Source: Clostridiales bacterium (lineage in GTDB: Bacteria; Bacillota; Clostridia; Oscillospirales; Oscillospiraceae). Taken from it: a stretch of DNA of 52,179 nt. The stretch lies in NCBI GenBank assembly GCA_021201185.1, contig JAJQFJ010000030.1, positions 1-52,179 on the forward strand. The letters run 5' to 3'. Of this stretch, positions 24,056-32,950 are shown one piece after another. The first letter of the stretch is position 1, and every line of letters starts with the position of its first letter. The notes under the pieces are model-generated. The model worked only from the letters and a program-made list of their open reading frames with translations. It was not told the origin of the DNA and made no database searches. The position numbers were made by a program, and so were the translations under genes.

Positions 24056-25264
24056 ATGGAACAGGCCATCTTCACTGTGGGCCAGGTGAACCAGTACCTC
24101 AAGGCCAGGATGGACGGGGACCGGATGCTCTCCGCCATCGCCGTCCGGGGAGAGATCTCCAACTACAAGCGATACCCCTCCGGCCATCACTACTTCTCCC
24201 TGAAGGACGGGGAGGGGGCGCTGAAGTGCGTCCTGTTCCGTTCCTCCGCCCAGCGGCTCCGGTTCCAGCCGGAAAACGGCATGAAGGTGGTGGCCCGGGG
24301 CCGGATCACCGTCTTTCCCCGGGACGGGCAGTATCAGCTCTATGCCGACAGCCTGATCCCAGACGGGGTGGGGGAGCTGTATGTGGCCTTTGAGCAGACT
24401 AAGGCCCGCCTCGCCCAGGAGGGGCTGTTTGACGAGAGCCGGAAAAAGCCTCTGTCCCCCTATCCGGAGCGGATCGCCCTCATCACCTCTTCCGCCGGGG
24501 CGGCAGTCCACGACATGATACGTATTCTAAAGGCCAGATGGCCGGTGGCCCAGGTGCTGCTGCTCCCCGTCCGGGTGCAGGGGACCCAGGCGGCGGCGGA
24601 GCTGGCCGGGGCGGTGCGGTATGCCAACGCCCACGCTTTGGCGGACCTGATCATCATCGGCCGGGGCGGCGGCTCCATGGAGGACCTGTGGGCGTTCAAT
24701 GACGAAGCTCTGGCCCGGACCATCGCCGCATCGGAGCTGCCCGTCATCTCCGCCGTGGGCCATGAGACCGACTTCACCATCGCCGACTTTGTGGCCGACC
24801 TGCGGGCGGCCACTCCCTCCAACGCCGCCGAGCTGGCGGTGCCGGACTGGCGGGAGCTGAGCCAGCAGCTGGACCAGCTTCAGGCCAGGATGCAGGGGGC
24901 GGTCTCCGCCCGCCTGACGGAGGAGCGGGGACGGCTGGAGCGGCTGTCGGAGCGCCGGGTCATGACCGACCCGGCCGCCGCTATCGAGGACAAGCGGCTG
25001 CTGCTGGAGATGCGGCAGAGCCGTCTCCTGGCCCAGATGCAGACGATGACCCACCGGGAGCGGAACCGCCTGGCGGCGCTGGCGGCGGGACTGGACGCCA
25101 TGAGCCCCATGAAGGTGCTGGCCCGGGGATACAGCCTGGCCCAGAACGGGGAGGGACGCATTTTGTCCTCTGTTTCCCAGGTCGCGCTGGGGGAGGAGAT
25201 CACCCTGCGGGTCGCTGACGGCAGGTTAAACTGCACTGTGATGAACAAGAAAAAGGACGTGTGA
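24056..25264 (+). CDS. xseA: Exodeoxyribonuclease VII large subunit
   Basis: A 402-aa catalytic subunit of ExoVII, which degrades single-stranded DNA from both ends. N-terminal OB-fold (~1-100: VRGEISNYKRYPSGHHYFSLKD), catalytic domain with GRGGGSMEDLWAFNDE and VGHETDFTIADFVAD, then a long coiled coil and C-terminal segment with LARGYSL. Its length is close to the family norm. It starts right after the Kae1-like gene and overlaps or abuts xseB. Confidence 0.95.
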   Translation: MEQAIFTVGQVNQYLKARMDGDRMLSAIAVRGEISNYKRYPSGHHYFSLKDGEGALKCVLFRSSAQRLRFQPENGMKVVARGRITVFPRDGQYQLYADSLIPDGVGELYVAFEQTKARLAQEGLFDESRKKPLSPYPERIALITSSAGAAVHDMIRILKARWPVAQVLLLPVRVQGTQAAAELAGAVRYANAHALADLIIIGRGGGSMEDLWAFNDEALARTIAASELPVISAVGHETDFTIADFVADLRAATPSNAAELAVPDWRELSQQLDQLQARMQGAVSARLTEERGRLERLSERRVMTDPAAAIEDKRLLLEMRQSRLLAQMQTMTHRERNRLAALAAGLDAMSPMKVLARGYSLAQNGEGRILSSVSQVALGEEITLRVADGRLNCTVMNKKKDV

Positions 25265-25266
25265 GC

Positions 25267-25500
25267 ATGGCTTCCAAAAAGCTGAATTTTGAGGAATCAA
25301 TGGCCCGGCTGGAGACCATCGTCTCCCAGCTGGAGCGGGGGGAGGTCCCCCTGGAGCAGTCCATCGCCCTGTTTGAGGAGGGGACGAAGCTCATCGCCGG
25401 GTGCAGCAAGCTGCTGGACTCTGCGGAACAGAAGGTACAGAAGCTGTCCAAGGGCCCCGACGGGGAGCCGGTGGGGCAGCCCTTTGAAAGTGAGGAGTAG
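25267..25500 (+). CDS. xseB: Exodeoxyribonuclease VII small subunit
   Basis: A 77-aa helical protein with the XseB signature NFEESMARLETIVSQLERGE followed by SIALFEEG. It binds the coiled coil of XseA. ATG 25267 follows the xseA stop by two bases; GTG 25261, overlapping it, is the alternative. ispA follows after 4 bases. Confidence 0.92.
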   Translation: MASKKLNFEESMARLETIVSQLERGEVPLEQSIALFEEGTKLIAGCSKLLDSAEQKVQKLSKGPDGEPVGQPFESEE

Positions 25501-25504
25501 GCAA

Positions 25505-26380
25505 GTGGACTTTCGGACAGAACTGACTGCATATCAGGAAAAGATCGAGGCCTATCTGGAGCAGTGCTTTACCGGAGAGCCTCCCTATGGGGAGCTGTAT
25601 ACCGCCATGCGGTACAGCCTTCTGGCCGGGGGCAAGCGTATCCGACCGGTGCTGACCATGGCCTTCTGCTGTGCTGCCGGTGGGGAAGAGGAGCAGGCGC
25701 TGCCCTTTGCCGCCGCCATCGAGATGGTCCACACCTATTCCCTCATCCATGACGACCTGCCCTGCATGGACAACGACGATCTCCGCCGGGGCAAGCCCAC
25801 GAATCACAGGGTATTCGGGGAGAGCATGGCGGTGCTGGCGGGGGACGCCCTCCAGGCGGCGGCCTTTGAGCAGGTGCTCTCCGCTCCCCTCCCGGAGGAG
25901 CGACGGCTGACGGCGGCGCTGACCCTGGCCCGGGAGGCGGGACAGGACGGGATGTGTGCCGGACAGGTGCTGGATATCCAGGGGGAGGAGCGGACGCTCA
26001 CCCCGGAGGAGATCACCGGTATGAACGCACTGAAAACCGGCTGTCTGCTGGAGGCGGCCTGTCTCATGGGAGTGGCCGCCGCAGGCGGCAATACGGAACA
26101 GATGCAGGCCGCCCGGGAGTACGCCGCCGCGGTAGGTCTGGCCTTCCAGATCCGGGACGACATTCTGGACGTGACCGCCACATCTGCGGAGATGGGCAAG
26201 ACGGTGGGGAAGGATGCCGCCCAGGGAAAATCCACTCTGGTCTCCCTGTGGGGCGTGGAGGAATCAGAGCACGTCATCCGGGAGCAGACCCAACTCGCCA
26301 AGCGCGCCTTGGAGGGTACCGGACTGGAGACGGCTTTTTTGGAGACGCTGGCAGATTATCTGGCAGGCCGGAGCAACTGA
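25505..26380 (+). CDS. ispA: Polyprenyl (farnesyl) diphosphate synthase
   Basis: A 291-aa short-chain trans-isoprenyl diphosphate synthase that condenses IPP with DMAPP/GPP, giving farnesyl diphosphate for undecaprenyl carriers and quinones. First Asp-rich motif HDDLPCMDNDD (82-92), GGKRIRP for substrate binding, and the second motif RDDILD are intact. GTG 25505 is chosen because GAGGAG lies 7 bases upstream. Product length cannot be fixed from sequence. It sits next to dxs, linking precursor supply and chain elongation. Confidence 0.92.
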   Translation: MDFRTELTAYQEKIEAYLEQCFTGEPPYGELYTAMRYSLLAGGKRIRPVLTMAFCCAAGGEEEQALPFAAAIEMVHTYSLIHDDLPCMDNDDLRRGKPTNHRVFGESMAVLAGDALQAAAFEQVLSAPLPEERRLTAALTLAREAGQDGMCAGQVLDIQGEERTLTPEEITGMNALKTGCLLEAACLMGVAAAGGNTEQMQAAREYAAAVGLAFQIRDDILDVTATSAEMGKTVGKDAAQGKSTLVSLWGVEESEHVIREQTQLAKRALEGTGLETAFLETLADYLAGRSN

Positions 26381-26401
26381 CGAAAGCGAGGACGAAGATA
26401 T

Positions 26402-26848
26402 ATGCCGTTGGGAAATCGAATTCTGGTGCTGTCTGCCCTCTCCTGGGCACTGGCACAGATCGCCAAAGGTTTTATTCAGCGCATCACAGAGGGATACTTT
26501 TCCCGGGCAAAATTCCTGGAGAGCGGCGGTATGCCCAGCTCACACTCCGCCCTGGTGACCTGTTGTGCCACGACTACCGGGCTGCTCTACGGGTTTGACT
26601 CGGGACTGTTCGCCATCGCCTGCCTCTTTGCCATCATGACCATGTACGATGCCACCCACGTCCGCCGCTCCTCCGGAGAACAGGCGAAGGTGCTCAATGA
26701 GCTGCTCGAAAATATCCCGGAGGAGATGGGTCCCAACCTGAGCCATCAGGAGATCAAGGTCGTCATGGGGCATACGGGGCTCCAGGTGATTTTCGGCGCG
26801 CTGCTGGGCTTCTGCGTGGGCATCATCGGCGTCGAGCTGTTCCACTGA
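26402..26848 (+). CDS. Divergent PAP2 family protein (DUF212, YuiD-like)
   Basis: A 148-aa membrane protein with the DUF212 features GGMPSSHSALV, YDATHVRRSSGEQA and a C-terminal GHTGLQVIFGALLG. It is distantly related to acid phosphatase/PAP2 enzymes, keeping SSHSA and GHT histidines. Lying between ispA and dxs, a phosphatase acting on isoprenoid diphosphates is plausible but unproven. Three or four membrane helices. Confidence 0.88.
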   Translation: MPLGNRILVLSALSWALAQIAKGFIQRITEGYFSRAKFLESGGMPSSHSALVTCCATTTGLLYGFDSGLFAIACLFAIMTMYDATHVRRSSGEQAKVLNELLENIPEEMGPNLSHQEIKVVMGHTGLQVIFGALLGFCVGIIGVELFH

Positions 26849-26873
26849 GCGGGCCTGGAGGGATAGAAACAAC

Positions 26874-28721
26874 ATGTGGGAATATACAAAGGGGCTTTCC
26901 CTGCCGCTGACCGACCTGACGGACAGCGAAGGGGTCGAGCTGTGCGAAGAGCTGCGCCGGGATCTGGTGCAGTCGGTGGCGGCCACCGGGGGGCATCTGG
27001 CCTCCAATCTGGGGGCGGTGGAGCTGACGGTTGCCATCCACCGGGTCTATGACACCTCCCGTGACCGGGTGGTGTTTGACGTGGGACATCAGTGCTATGT
27101 CCACAAGGTCCTCACCGGCCGGGCAGAGCAGATGGACACCATGCGGAAATTCGGGGGGCTTGCCGGATTCCCGAAGCCCAACGAGAGCGTCCATGACGCC
27201 TTTATCGCCGGTCACGCCTCCAACTCAGTATCCGTGGCGGTGGGTATGGCCCGGGCCAGGAGCATCCGGGGGGAGGATTATGACGTCCTTGCCCTGATCG
27301 GGGACGGCGCTCTCACCGGAGGGCTGGCCTACGAGGGACTTTCCGACGCCGGTGGCAGCGGCGAGCGGATGGTGGTCATCGTCAACGACAACGGCATGAG
27401 CATCAAGAAGAACGTGGGCGGCATCGCCACCCTCCTGCGCCGCCACCATCTCAAGGCGTCCTATCTCCGCTTCAAGCAGGCGTACCGGAGCTTTACCCGG
27501 AAAATCCCCGGAGGAAAGCACCTGTACGCTATGACCCATCGGATCAAAAAAGCCATCAAGGGGACGCTGCTGCCCAGCAGTATGTTCGAGGACGTGGGAT
27601 TTAACTATCTCGGGCCGGTGGACGGGCACAACCTCAGCGAGCTGACCCGTCTGCTCCGGTACGCCAAAAGTCTGGACGGCCCGGTGGTCATCCATGTGCG
27701 CACCATCAAGGGAAAGGGATATCCTCCTGCGGAGGCCATGCCCTCCAGCTTCCACGGCGTCGCCCCCTTCCAGCCGGAGACGGGGCTACCGTTGAAGCCG
27801 ACGAAGGAGAGCTTTTCCTCTGTCTTTGGAAAGACCATGTGCAAATTGGGCCGGGAGGAGCCGGACCTCTGCGCCGTCACCGCCGCCATGGAGAGCGGCA
27901 CAGGACTGACCGGCTTTGCCGAGCAGTTCCCTCAGCGGTTCTTCGACGTGGGTATCGCCGAGGGCCACGCCGTCTCCATGTGCGCAGGCATGGCAAAGCA
28001 GGGACTGGTGCCGGTATTTGCCGTCTACTCCACCTTTTTGCAGCGCTCCTATGACATGCTCATCCACGACGTGGCCATCCAGAAGCTCCATGTGGTGCTG
28101 GGCGTAGACCATGCGGGCCTGTCCGGGGAGGATGGGGAGACTCATCAGGGTACTTATGATGTCTCCATGCTCTCCGCCGTCCCCCATATGGTCATTCTGG
28201 CCCCCGCCAGCTTTGCCGAGCTGAAGAGTATGCTCTCCTGGTCGGTGAAGGAGGCCCGGGGGCCGGTGGCCATTCGCTACCCCAAGGGGGGCGAGAACGG
28301 CTTCTCAGAGGACACCTCCGATAAGCCCACCGTCATCCTGCGCCAGGGGACGGACATGACGCTGGTGACCTACGGCACGCTGATCGGAGAGGCGCTGGAG
28401 GCCGCCCGGCAGCTGGAAAAGCGACAGATCTTCTGTGAGGTCATCAAGCTCAACCGTGTCTCCCCTCTGGACAGCGGCCCGGTGATGGACAGCGTCAGGC
28501 GCACCCACCGGCTGACGGTGGTGGAGGAGGTGGCCTCCCGTGGCTCGGTGGGCCGGGATCTGGTCACCCAGATGGCGGCACTGAACGTCTGGCTGAAACG
28601 GGTCATCCTCCTCAATGCCGGGGACGGACTGGTCACCCACGGGAGCATCCCCCAGCTGCGGGCGCTGCTGGGCATCGACGCGGCCCACATCGCCGCAGCC
28701 ATTGAGGAGGCGGTCTCGTGA
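26874..28721 (+). CDS. dxs: 1-deoxy-D-xylulose-5-phosphate synthase
   Basis: Thiamine-diphosphate enzyme (615 aa) making DXP from pyruvate and glyceraldehyde 3-phosphate, the first step of the MEP isoprenoid pathway. Visible are GGHLASNLGAVELT, VFDVGHQCYVHKVLTGR, the ThDP-binding GDGALTGGLAYEGLSDAG...NDN, and the C-terminal transketolase domain with VGIAEGHAVSMCAGMA and DHAGLSGEDGETHQG. Length is normal. It overlaps tlyA by four bases. Confidence 0.96.
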   Translation: MWEYTKGLSLPLTDLTDSEGVELCEELRRDLVQSVAATGGHLASNLGAVELTVAIHRVYDTSRDRVVFDVGHQCYVHKVLTGRAEQMDTMRKFGGLAGFPKPNESVHDAFIAGHASNSVSVAVGMARARSIRGEDYDVLALIGDGALTGGLAYEGLSDAGGSGERMVVIVNDNGMSIKKNVGGIATLLRRHHLKASYLRFKQAYRSFTRKIPGGKHLYAMTHRIKKAIKGTLLPSSMFEDVGFNYLGPVDGHNLSELTRLLRYAKSLDGPVVIHVRTIKGKGYPPAEAMPSSFHGVAPFQPETGLPLKPTKESFSSVFGKTMCKLGREEPDLCAVTAAMESGTGLTGFAEQFPQRFFDVGIAEGHAVSMCAGMAKQGLVPVFAVYSTFLQRSYDMLIHDVAIQKLHVVLGVDHAGLSGEDGETHQGTYDVSMLSAVPHMVILAPASFAELKSMLSWSVKEARGPVAIRYPKGGENGFSEDTSDKPTVILRQGTDMTLVTYGTLIGEALEAARQLEKRQIFCEVIKLNRVSPLDSGPVMDSVRRTHRLTVVEEVASRGSVGRDLVTQMAALNVWLKRVILLNAGDGLVTHGSIPQLRALLGIDAAHIAAAIEEAVS

Positions 28722-29524
28722 GCAGGATGCGACTGGACCAGACCCTGGTCCAGCAGGGCCACGCTCCCACCCGGCAGAAGGCCCAGGCGATCATTATGGC
28801 CGGGCAGGTGTTTGTAGACGGACGCCGGGTGGACAAGAGCGGCTATGCCGTCCCCGAGGGGGCGGAGATACAGGTCCGGGGCAAGACCCTGGAATACGTC
28901 AGCCGGGGCGGGCTGAAGCTGGAAAAGGCGATGAAGACCTGGCCCATCACCCTGGAGGGGGCGGTCTGCATGGACTGCGGGGCCTCCACCGGTGGCTTTA
29001 CCGACTGTATGCTGCAAAACGGCGCGGCGAAGGTCTACGCCGTGGACGTGGGCTATGGACAGCTGGACTGGAAGCTACGGGGGGACGAGCGGGTGGTCTC
29101 CATGGAGCGCACCAACGCCCGGTATCTCACCCCGGAGCAGTTCCCGGAAAAGCTGGACTTCATCTCGGTGGACGTGTCCTTTATCTCTCTGGGCCTGATC
29201 TTGCCCGCCCTGCGGCCCCTGCTGAGGGAAGGCGGGCAGATGGTCTGTCTGGTCAAGCCCCAGTTCGAGGCCGGACGGGACAAGGTGGGGAAGAAGGGGG
29301 TCGTCCGCGACCCGGCGGTCCACCGGGAGGTGCTGGAGTGCTTCCTGACCCATGCCGGGGACAATGACCTGGCCGTCCTTGATTTGACCTTTTCCCCCAT
29401 CCGGGGGCCGGAGGGCAATATCGAATATCTGGGCTGGCTGGAGGCCGGGGGGCACACGGATGCGCGCCCCGACCTGGACGAGCTGGTTCGCCTTTCCCAT
29501 GAGAGTCTGGAGAGAACATCATGA
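28718..29524 (+). CDS. tlyA: TlyA-family rRNA (cytidine-2'-O)-methyltransferase
   Basis: A 268-aa protein with an N-terminal S4 RNA-binding domain (1-~62: MRLDQTLVQQG...QAIIMAGQVFVDG) and an FtsJ-type methyltransferase domain with MDCGASTGGFTDCML, DVGYGQLDW and FISVDVSFISL. TlyA 2'-O-methylates cytidines in 16S and, in some bacteria, 23S rRNA. The dxs-tlyA-nadK order is common in Clostridia. Overlaps both neighbours by four bases. Confidence 0.93.
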   Translation: MSRMRLDQTLVQQGHAPTRQKAQAIIMAGQVFVDGRRVDKSGYAVPEGAEIQVRGKTLEYVSRGGLKLEKAMKTWPITLEGAVCMDCGASTGGFTDCMLQNGAAKVYAVDVGYGQLDWKLRGDERVVSMERTNARYLTPEQFPEKLDFISVDVSFISLGLILPALRPLLREGGQMVCLVKPQFEAGRDKVGKKGVVRDPAVHREVLECFLTHAGDNDLAVLDLTFSPIRGPEGNIEYLGWLEAGGHTDARPDLDELVRLSHESLERTS

Positions 29525-30381
29525 AAGTGATTTTGAGTCCCAATCCCTACCGGGACAAGGGGCTGCGCGCCGTGCGGGAGGCCCGGCGCATTTTGGAGCA
29601 GGACGGGGTGGAGACCGCCGTCTGTCTGCCCTTTCGCCCGGACGGCGGCTGTGAGCTGCCGGAGGACATCCGGTTTGAGGCGCTACAGGACGCCGCCCGG
29701 GGGGCGGACATGCTCATCTGCTTCGGCGGCGACGGCACCATCCTCCACTCGGCCAAGCTGGCGGCAGAGTACCATTTCCCCATCCTGGGGGTGAATATGG
29801 GCAGCGTGGGCTTTATGGCGGAGCTGGAGCACGGGGAGCTGAAGCTCCTCCACCGGCTGGTCAAGGGGGAGTACACCCTGGAGCGCCGGGCCATGATGGA
29901 TGTCCGGGTCTTCCGGGACAAGCGGGTCATCCACCGGGAGCTGGCGCTGAACGACGCCATCATCACCAAGGGGGCTGTGGCCCGGGTGATCGATCTGGCG
30001 GTCTACGGAGACCGGGTGAAGATCATGGAGTTTTCCGGAGATGGGGTCATCGTGGCCACCCCCACCGGCTCCACCGCCTACTCCATGTCGGCGGGGGGAC
30101 CCATTGTGGAGCCTACGGCGGACAATCTGATCATTACCCCCATCTGTGCCCATGCCCTCCAGGCCAAGAGCTTTGTGCTGGGGCCGGAGCGGGTGATCGC
30201 CGTCCGGGCCAACCGTCAGAGCCGGAAAACGGCCTATCTCTCCGTAGACGGGGGCAAGGCCTTCCGACTGGGGAGCGGAGACATTGTAGAGCTGTGCAAT
30301 GGGGGAGAACACATCGAGCTGGTTCGGCTCAGCGGCCGGAACTTCTATGAGATCATCAGCCAAAAGCTGGGCGGAAACTGA
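29521..30381 (+). CDS. nadK: NAD kinase
   Basis: A 286-aa ATP-NAD kinase making NADP+. The GGDGT motif (69-73, FGGDGTILHSAK), GSVGFMAE, NDAIITKG and the long glycine-rich TPTGSTAYSMSAGGP are conserved. Length fits. It starts within the end of tlyA (ATGA overlap) and argR follows after 16 bases. Confidence 0.96.
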   Translation: MKVILSPNPYRDKGLRAVREARRILEQDGVETAVCLPFRPDGGCELPEDIRFEALQDAARGADMLICFGGDGTILHSAKLAAEYHFPILGVNMGSVGFMAELEHGELKLLHRLVKGEYTLERRAMMDVRVFRDKRVIHRELALNDAIITKGAVARVIDLAVYGDRVKIMEFSGDGVIVATPTGSTAYSMSAGGPIVEPTADNLIITPICAHALQAKSFVLGPERVIAVRANRQSRKTAYLSVDGGKAFRLGSGDIVELCNGGEHIELVRLSGRNFYEIISQKLGGN

Positions 30382-30397
30382 GAATCGAGGAGACAGG

Positions 30398-30850
30398 ATG
30401 AAGGAACAGAGACAGCGGGCGATCCTTGATATCATTGCCCGGCAGGATATAGAGACTCAGGAGCAACTGCTGGCAGCACTGCGGGAGCAGGGGTTCCGCT
30501 GTACCCAGGCGACCATTTCCCGGGACATCAAGGAACTGCAGCTGGTCAAGGAGCTGGGCGCCTCCGGAGAGTACCGGTATGCGATCTCCGACCGCAAAGG
30601 ACAGGGAGAGCACGACGAGCGGCTGCGGAACATCTTCCGGGAGGGGGTCATCAGCGCGGCCTGCGCCCAGAACCTGGTGGTGGTCAAGACCATGCCGGGC
30701 CTTGCCAACGCGGCGGCGTCCGCCCTGGACCATATGGAGATCGAAAATATGGTGGGCACCCTGGCGGGGGACGACACCGCCCTGCTCATCATGGATACCA
30801 GCCAGGCGGCGGAGGCGTTTTGCGGCGAGATTCGGTCCATGCTGCGCTGA
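30398..30850 (+). CDS. argR: Arginine repressor
   Basis: A 150-aa ArgR/AhrC-type regulator: N-terminal winged helix (1-~70, with TQATISRDIKELQLVK) and C-terminal arginine-binding, hexamer-forming domain (VVVKTMPGLANAAASALD, GTLAGDDTALLI). GAGGAGA is just upstream of ATG 30398. No arginine genes occur in the window; the argR-recN neighbourhood is conserved across Firmicutes. Confidence 0.94.
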   Translation: MKEQRQRAILDIIARQDIETQEQLLAALREQGFRCTQATISRDIKELQLVKELGASGEYRYAISDRKGQGEHDERLRNIFREGVISAACAQNLVVVKTMPGLANAAASALDHMEIENMVGTLAGDDTALLIMDTSQAAEAFCGEIRSMLR

Positions 30851-30883
30851 GCGGCGTTTTGCAGGCAGAGGGGAGGAACGGAT

Positions 30884-32584
30884 ATGCTTTCTCTGCTTCA
30901 CATAGAAAATATCGCGGTCATTCAGTCTGCGGATATCCAGTTTGACCGGGGCTTTAACGTGCTCACCGGCGAGACGGGGGCGGGCAAGTCCATCGTGGTG
31001 GACGCCATCGACGCCATTCTGGGGGGCAGGACCAGCCGTGACCTGATCCGCACCGGGGCAAAATATGCCCTGGTGAGCGCCCAGTTCACCGATACGGCGG
31101 TGGGCCCCTGGCTGGAGCAGAACGGATTCTCCCACCAGGAGGGGGATCTGGTGCTCCAGCGACAGATTCAGCAGGGGGGACGGAACCTCTGCCGACTCAA
31201 CGGACAGCCCATCACCGTCGCCCAGATGCAGGAGCTGGGCCGTCAGCTCATCAACATCCACGGCCAGCACGACGGACAGCAGCTGTTAGACCCTCTGTGT
31301 CATCTGTCCTATCTGGACAGCTTCGGCAGGACGGAGCCGCGGCTGACCGCCTATCAGGAAAGCTATGCCCAGGCCGCCCGCCTGGCCCGGGAAATCAACT
31401 CCCTGCGCATGGACGAGGCGGAGAAGGCCCGGAGAATGGATTCTCTGGACTACCAGATACGGGAGCTGGAGCGGGCGGAGCTGAAGCCGGGAGAGGACGA
31501 GGAGCTGTCCCAGCGACGGCAGAAGCTGCGCAATGCGGGCAAGCTGATGGACGGGCTGGAGGAGGCCGCCGTCGCCCTCTCGGGCAGCGACGAGGAGGAC
31601 GGGGCCGTGACCCTGCTGGGCCGGGCGGAGAACGCCCTGCGCAGTCTGGGCCGGTATTCCGAGAACCTGGCCCAGATTGCAGACAGCCTGGCGGAGGCCC
31701 GGTACGCCGTGGACGATCTGGCAGAGCAGGTGACCCGGGAGCGGGACGGCCTGGAGGTCTCTCCCGGGGAGCTGGACCAGCTGGAGGGACGGCTGGACCT
31801 GATCTATCGCCTGCGGAAAAAGTACGGCGACACGGTGGAGGATATGCTGGCCTATCTGGAGCGGTGCCGACAGGAGCGGGAGCAGATCGAGTACGCCGAC
31901 GACCGCATTGCCAGGCTGGAGGTCCAGTGGCGGGCCGCCGTGGTGGAGACCCGGAAACGGGGAGAGGCCCTCTCTCAGGCCAGAAGGGCGGCAGCGGAGC
32001 GGATGCAGCACCGCATCCAGAAGGAGCTGACCGACCTGGACATGCCGAAGGTGCGGTTCCAGGTGGACTTTGCCCCCAAGCCGGGGAAGCTCCACATGGA
32101 CGAGACGGGGATGGACGAGGTGCAGTTCCTCATGTCCGCCAACGTGGGAGAGGATTTAAAGCCCATCCACAAGATCGCCTCCGGCGGCGAGCTGGCCCGT
32201 ATCATGCTGGCTCTGAAAAATGTGCTGGCGGAGAACGATGCGGTGGCCACTCTGGTCTTTGACGAGGTGGACACCGGCGTCTCCGGCCGGGCAGCCCAGA
32301 AGGTGGCCCGGAAGATGTCAGACGTGGCCCGGCACAAGCAGGTGCTCTGCGTCACCCATCTGCCCCAGATCGCCGCCATGGCAGACGTCCACTTCTCAGT
32401 GGAGAAGGGGGAGCGGGACGGACGCACCTACACCGCTGTGGAGCAGCTCACCCGTCAGCGGCGGATGGAGGAGGTGGCCCGTCTCTCCGGCGGAGAACAG
32501 GTCACCGAGGCACTGCTCCGCAGCGCCGGGGAGATGCTGGACCAGGCGGAGGGATGGAAGAAACGCCGGAGAAATGAGGGCTGA
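30884..32584 (+). CDS. recN: DNA repair protein RecN
   Basis: SMC-like ATPase (566 aa) acting early at double-strand breaks. N-terminal Walker A GETGAGKS (29-36), a central coiled coil (~150-370), and a C-terminal ATPase part with KIASGGELARIMLALK signature and TLVFDEVDTGVSGRAA Walker B. It is the last gene of the block. In many Clostridia spoIVB and spo0A follow recN; here a T-box and tyrS follow instead. Confidence 0.96.
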   Translation: MLSLLHIENIAVIQSADIQFDRGFNVLTGETGAGKSIVVDAIDAILGGRTSRDLIRTGAKYALVSAQFTDTAVGPWLEQNGFSHQEGDLVLQRQIQQGGRNLCRLNGQPITVAQMQELGRQLINIHGQHDGQQLLDPLCHLSYLDSFGRTEPRLTAYQESYAQAARLAREINSLRMDEAEKARRMDSLDYQIRELERAELKPGEDEELSQRRQKLRNAGKLMDGLEEAAVALSGSDEEDGAVTLLGRAENALRSLGRYSENLAQIADSLAEARYAVDDLAEQVTRERDGLEVSPGELDQLEGRLDLIYRLRKKYGDTVEDMLAYLERCRQEREQIEYADDRIARLEVQWRAAVVETRKRGEALSQARRAAAERMQHRIQKELTDLDMPKVRFQVDFAPKPGKLHMDETGMDEVQFLMSANVGEDLKPIHKIASGGELARIMLALKNVLAENDAVATLVFDEVDTGVSGRAAQKVARKMSDVARHKQVLCVTHLPQIAAMADVHFSVEKGERDGRTYTAVEQLTRQRRMEEVARLSGGEQVTEALLRSAGEMLDQAEGWKKRRRNEG

Positions 32585-32608
32585 AAGCCGTTTTCTCGCG
32601 GAATTTCC

Positions 32609-32637
32609 TTGACATCGGCAAAAAAGAATGGTATAGT
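32609..32637 (+). promoter_or_regulatory. Sigma-A promoter of the tyrS T-box leader
   Basis: TTGACA (32609-32614), exactly 17 bases, TATAGT (32632-32637). Transcription would begin near 32644. Confidence 0.85.
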
Positions 32638-32643
32638 TTCCAC

Positions 32644-32912
32644 TGGAAATGCGATGACGAGGCCCAGTATCACAGCTACCTCTGTTCAGAGAGCCCCCGG
32701 TCGGTGAGAGGGGGAGAGAGTGCTGTGAGAATACCCCTCTGAGCAGCCCCCTGAACGCGGTATGTCAGTAGGGAAGAGGCCGGGTGTGCCCGTTACAGCG
32801 CAGGAGTTTGTCAGAACTCCCTGAGGCCCTTTCCGTGAGGAACGGGCGAACCAGAGGTGGTACCGCGCAATGTTGCGCCCTCTGTCCCAAGTCCGGGGAC
32901 AGAGGGCTTTTT
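32644..32912 (+). ncRNA. T-box riboswitch, tyrosine-specific
   Basis: Leader that senses uncharged tRNA-Tyr. Stem I distal parts are recognisable (AGAGAGCCCCCGG...GGTGAGAGGGGG). The specifier loop GAATACCCC offers UAC (Tyr) at 32732-32734. The T-box AGAGGTGGTACCGCG (32853-32867) contains UGGU, complementary to the ACCA end of a tRNA with discriminator A, as for tRNA-Tyr. A 12-bp terminator stem (32877-32888 with 32896-32907) and T5 ends the leader. Uncharged tRNA would favour the antiterminator and tyrS expression. Confidence 0.92.
32877..32912 (+). terminator. T-box regulated terminator
   Basis: GCCCTCTGTCCC paired with GGGACAGAGGGC around a short loop, then TTTTT. The alternative antiterminator uses the T-box sequence immediately upstream. 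Confidence 0.9.
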
Positions 32913-32950
32913 GTATGCCAGTCCCCAAAAAGAAAAGGAGACAAACAACG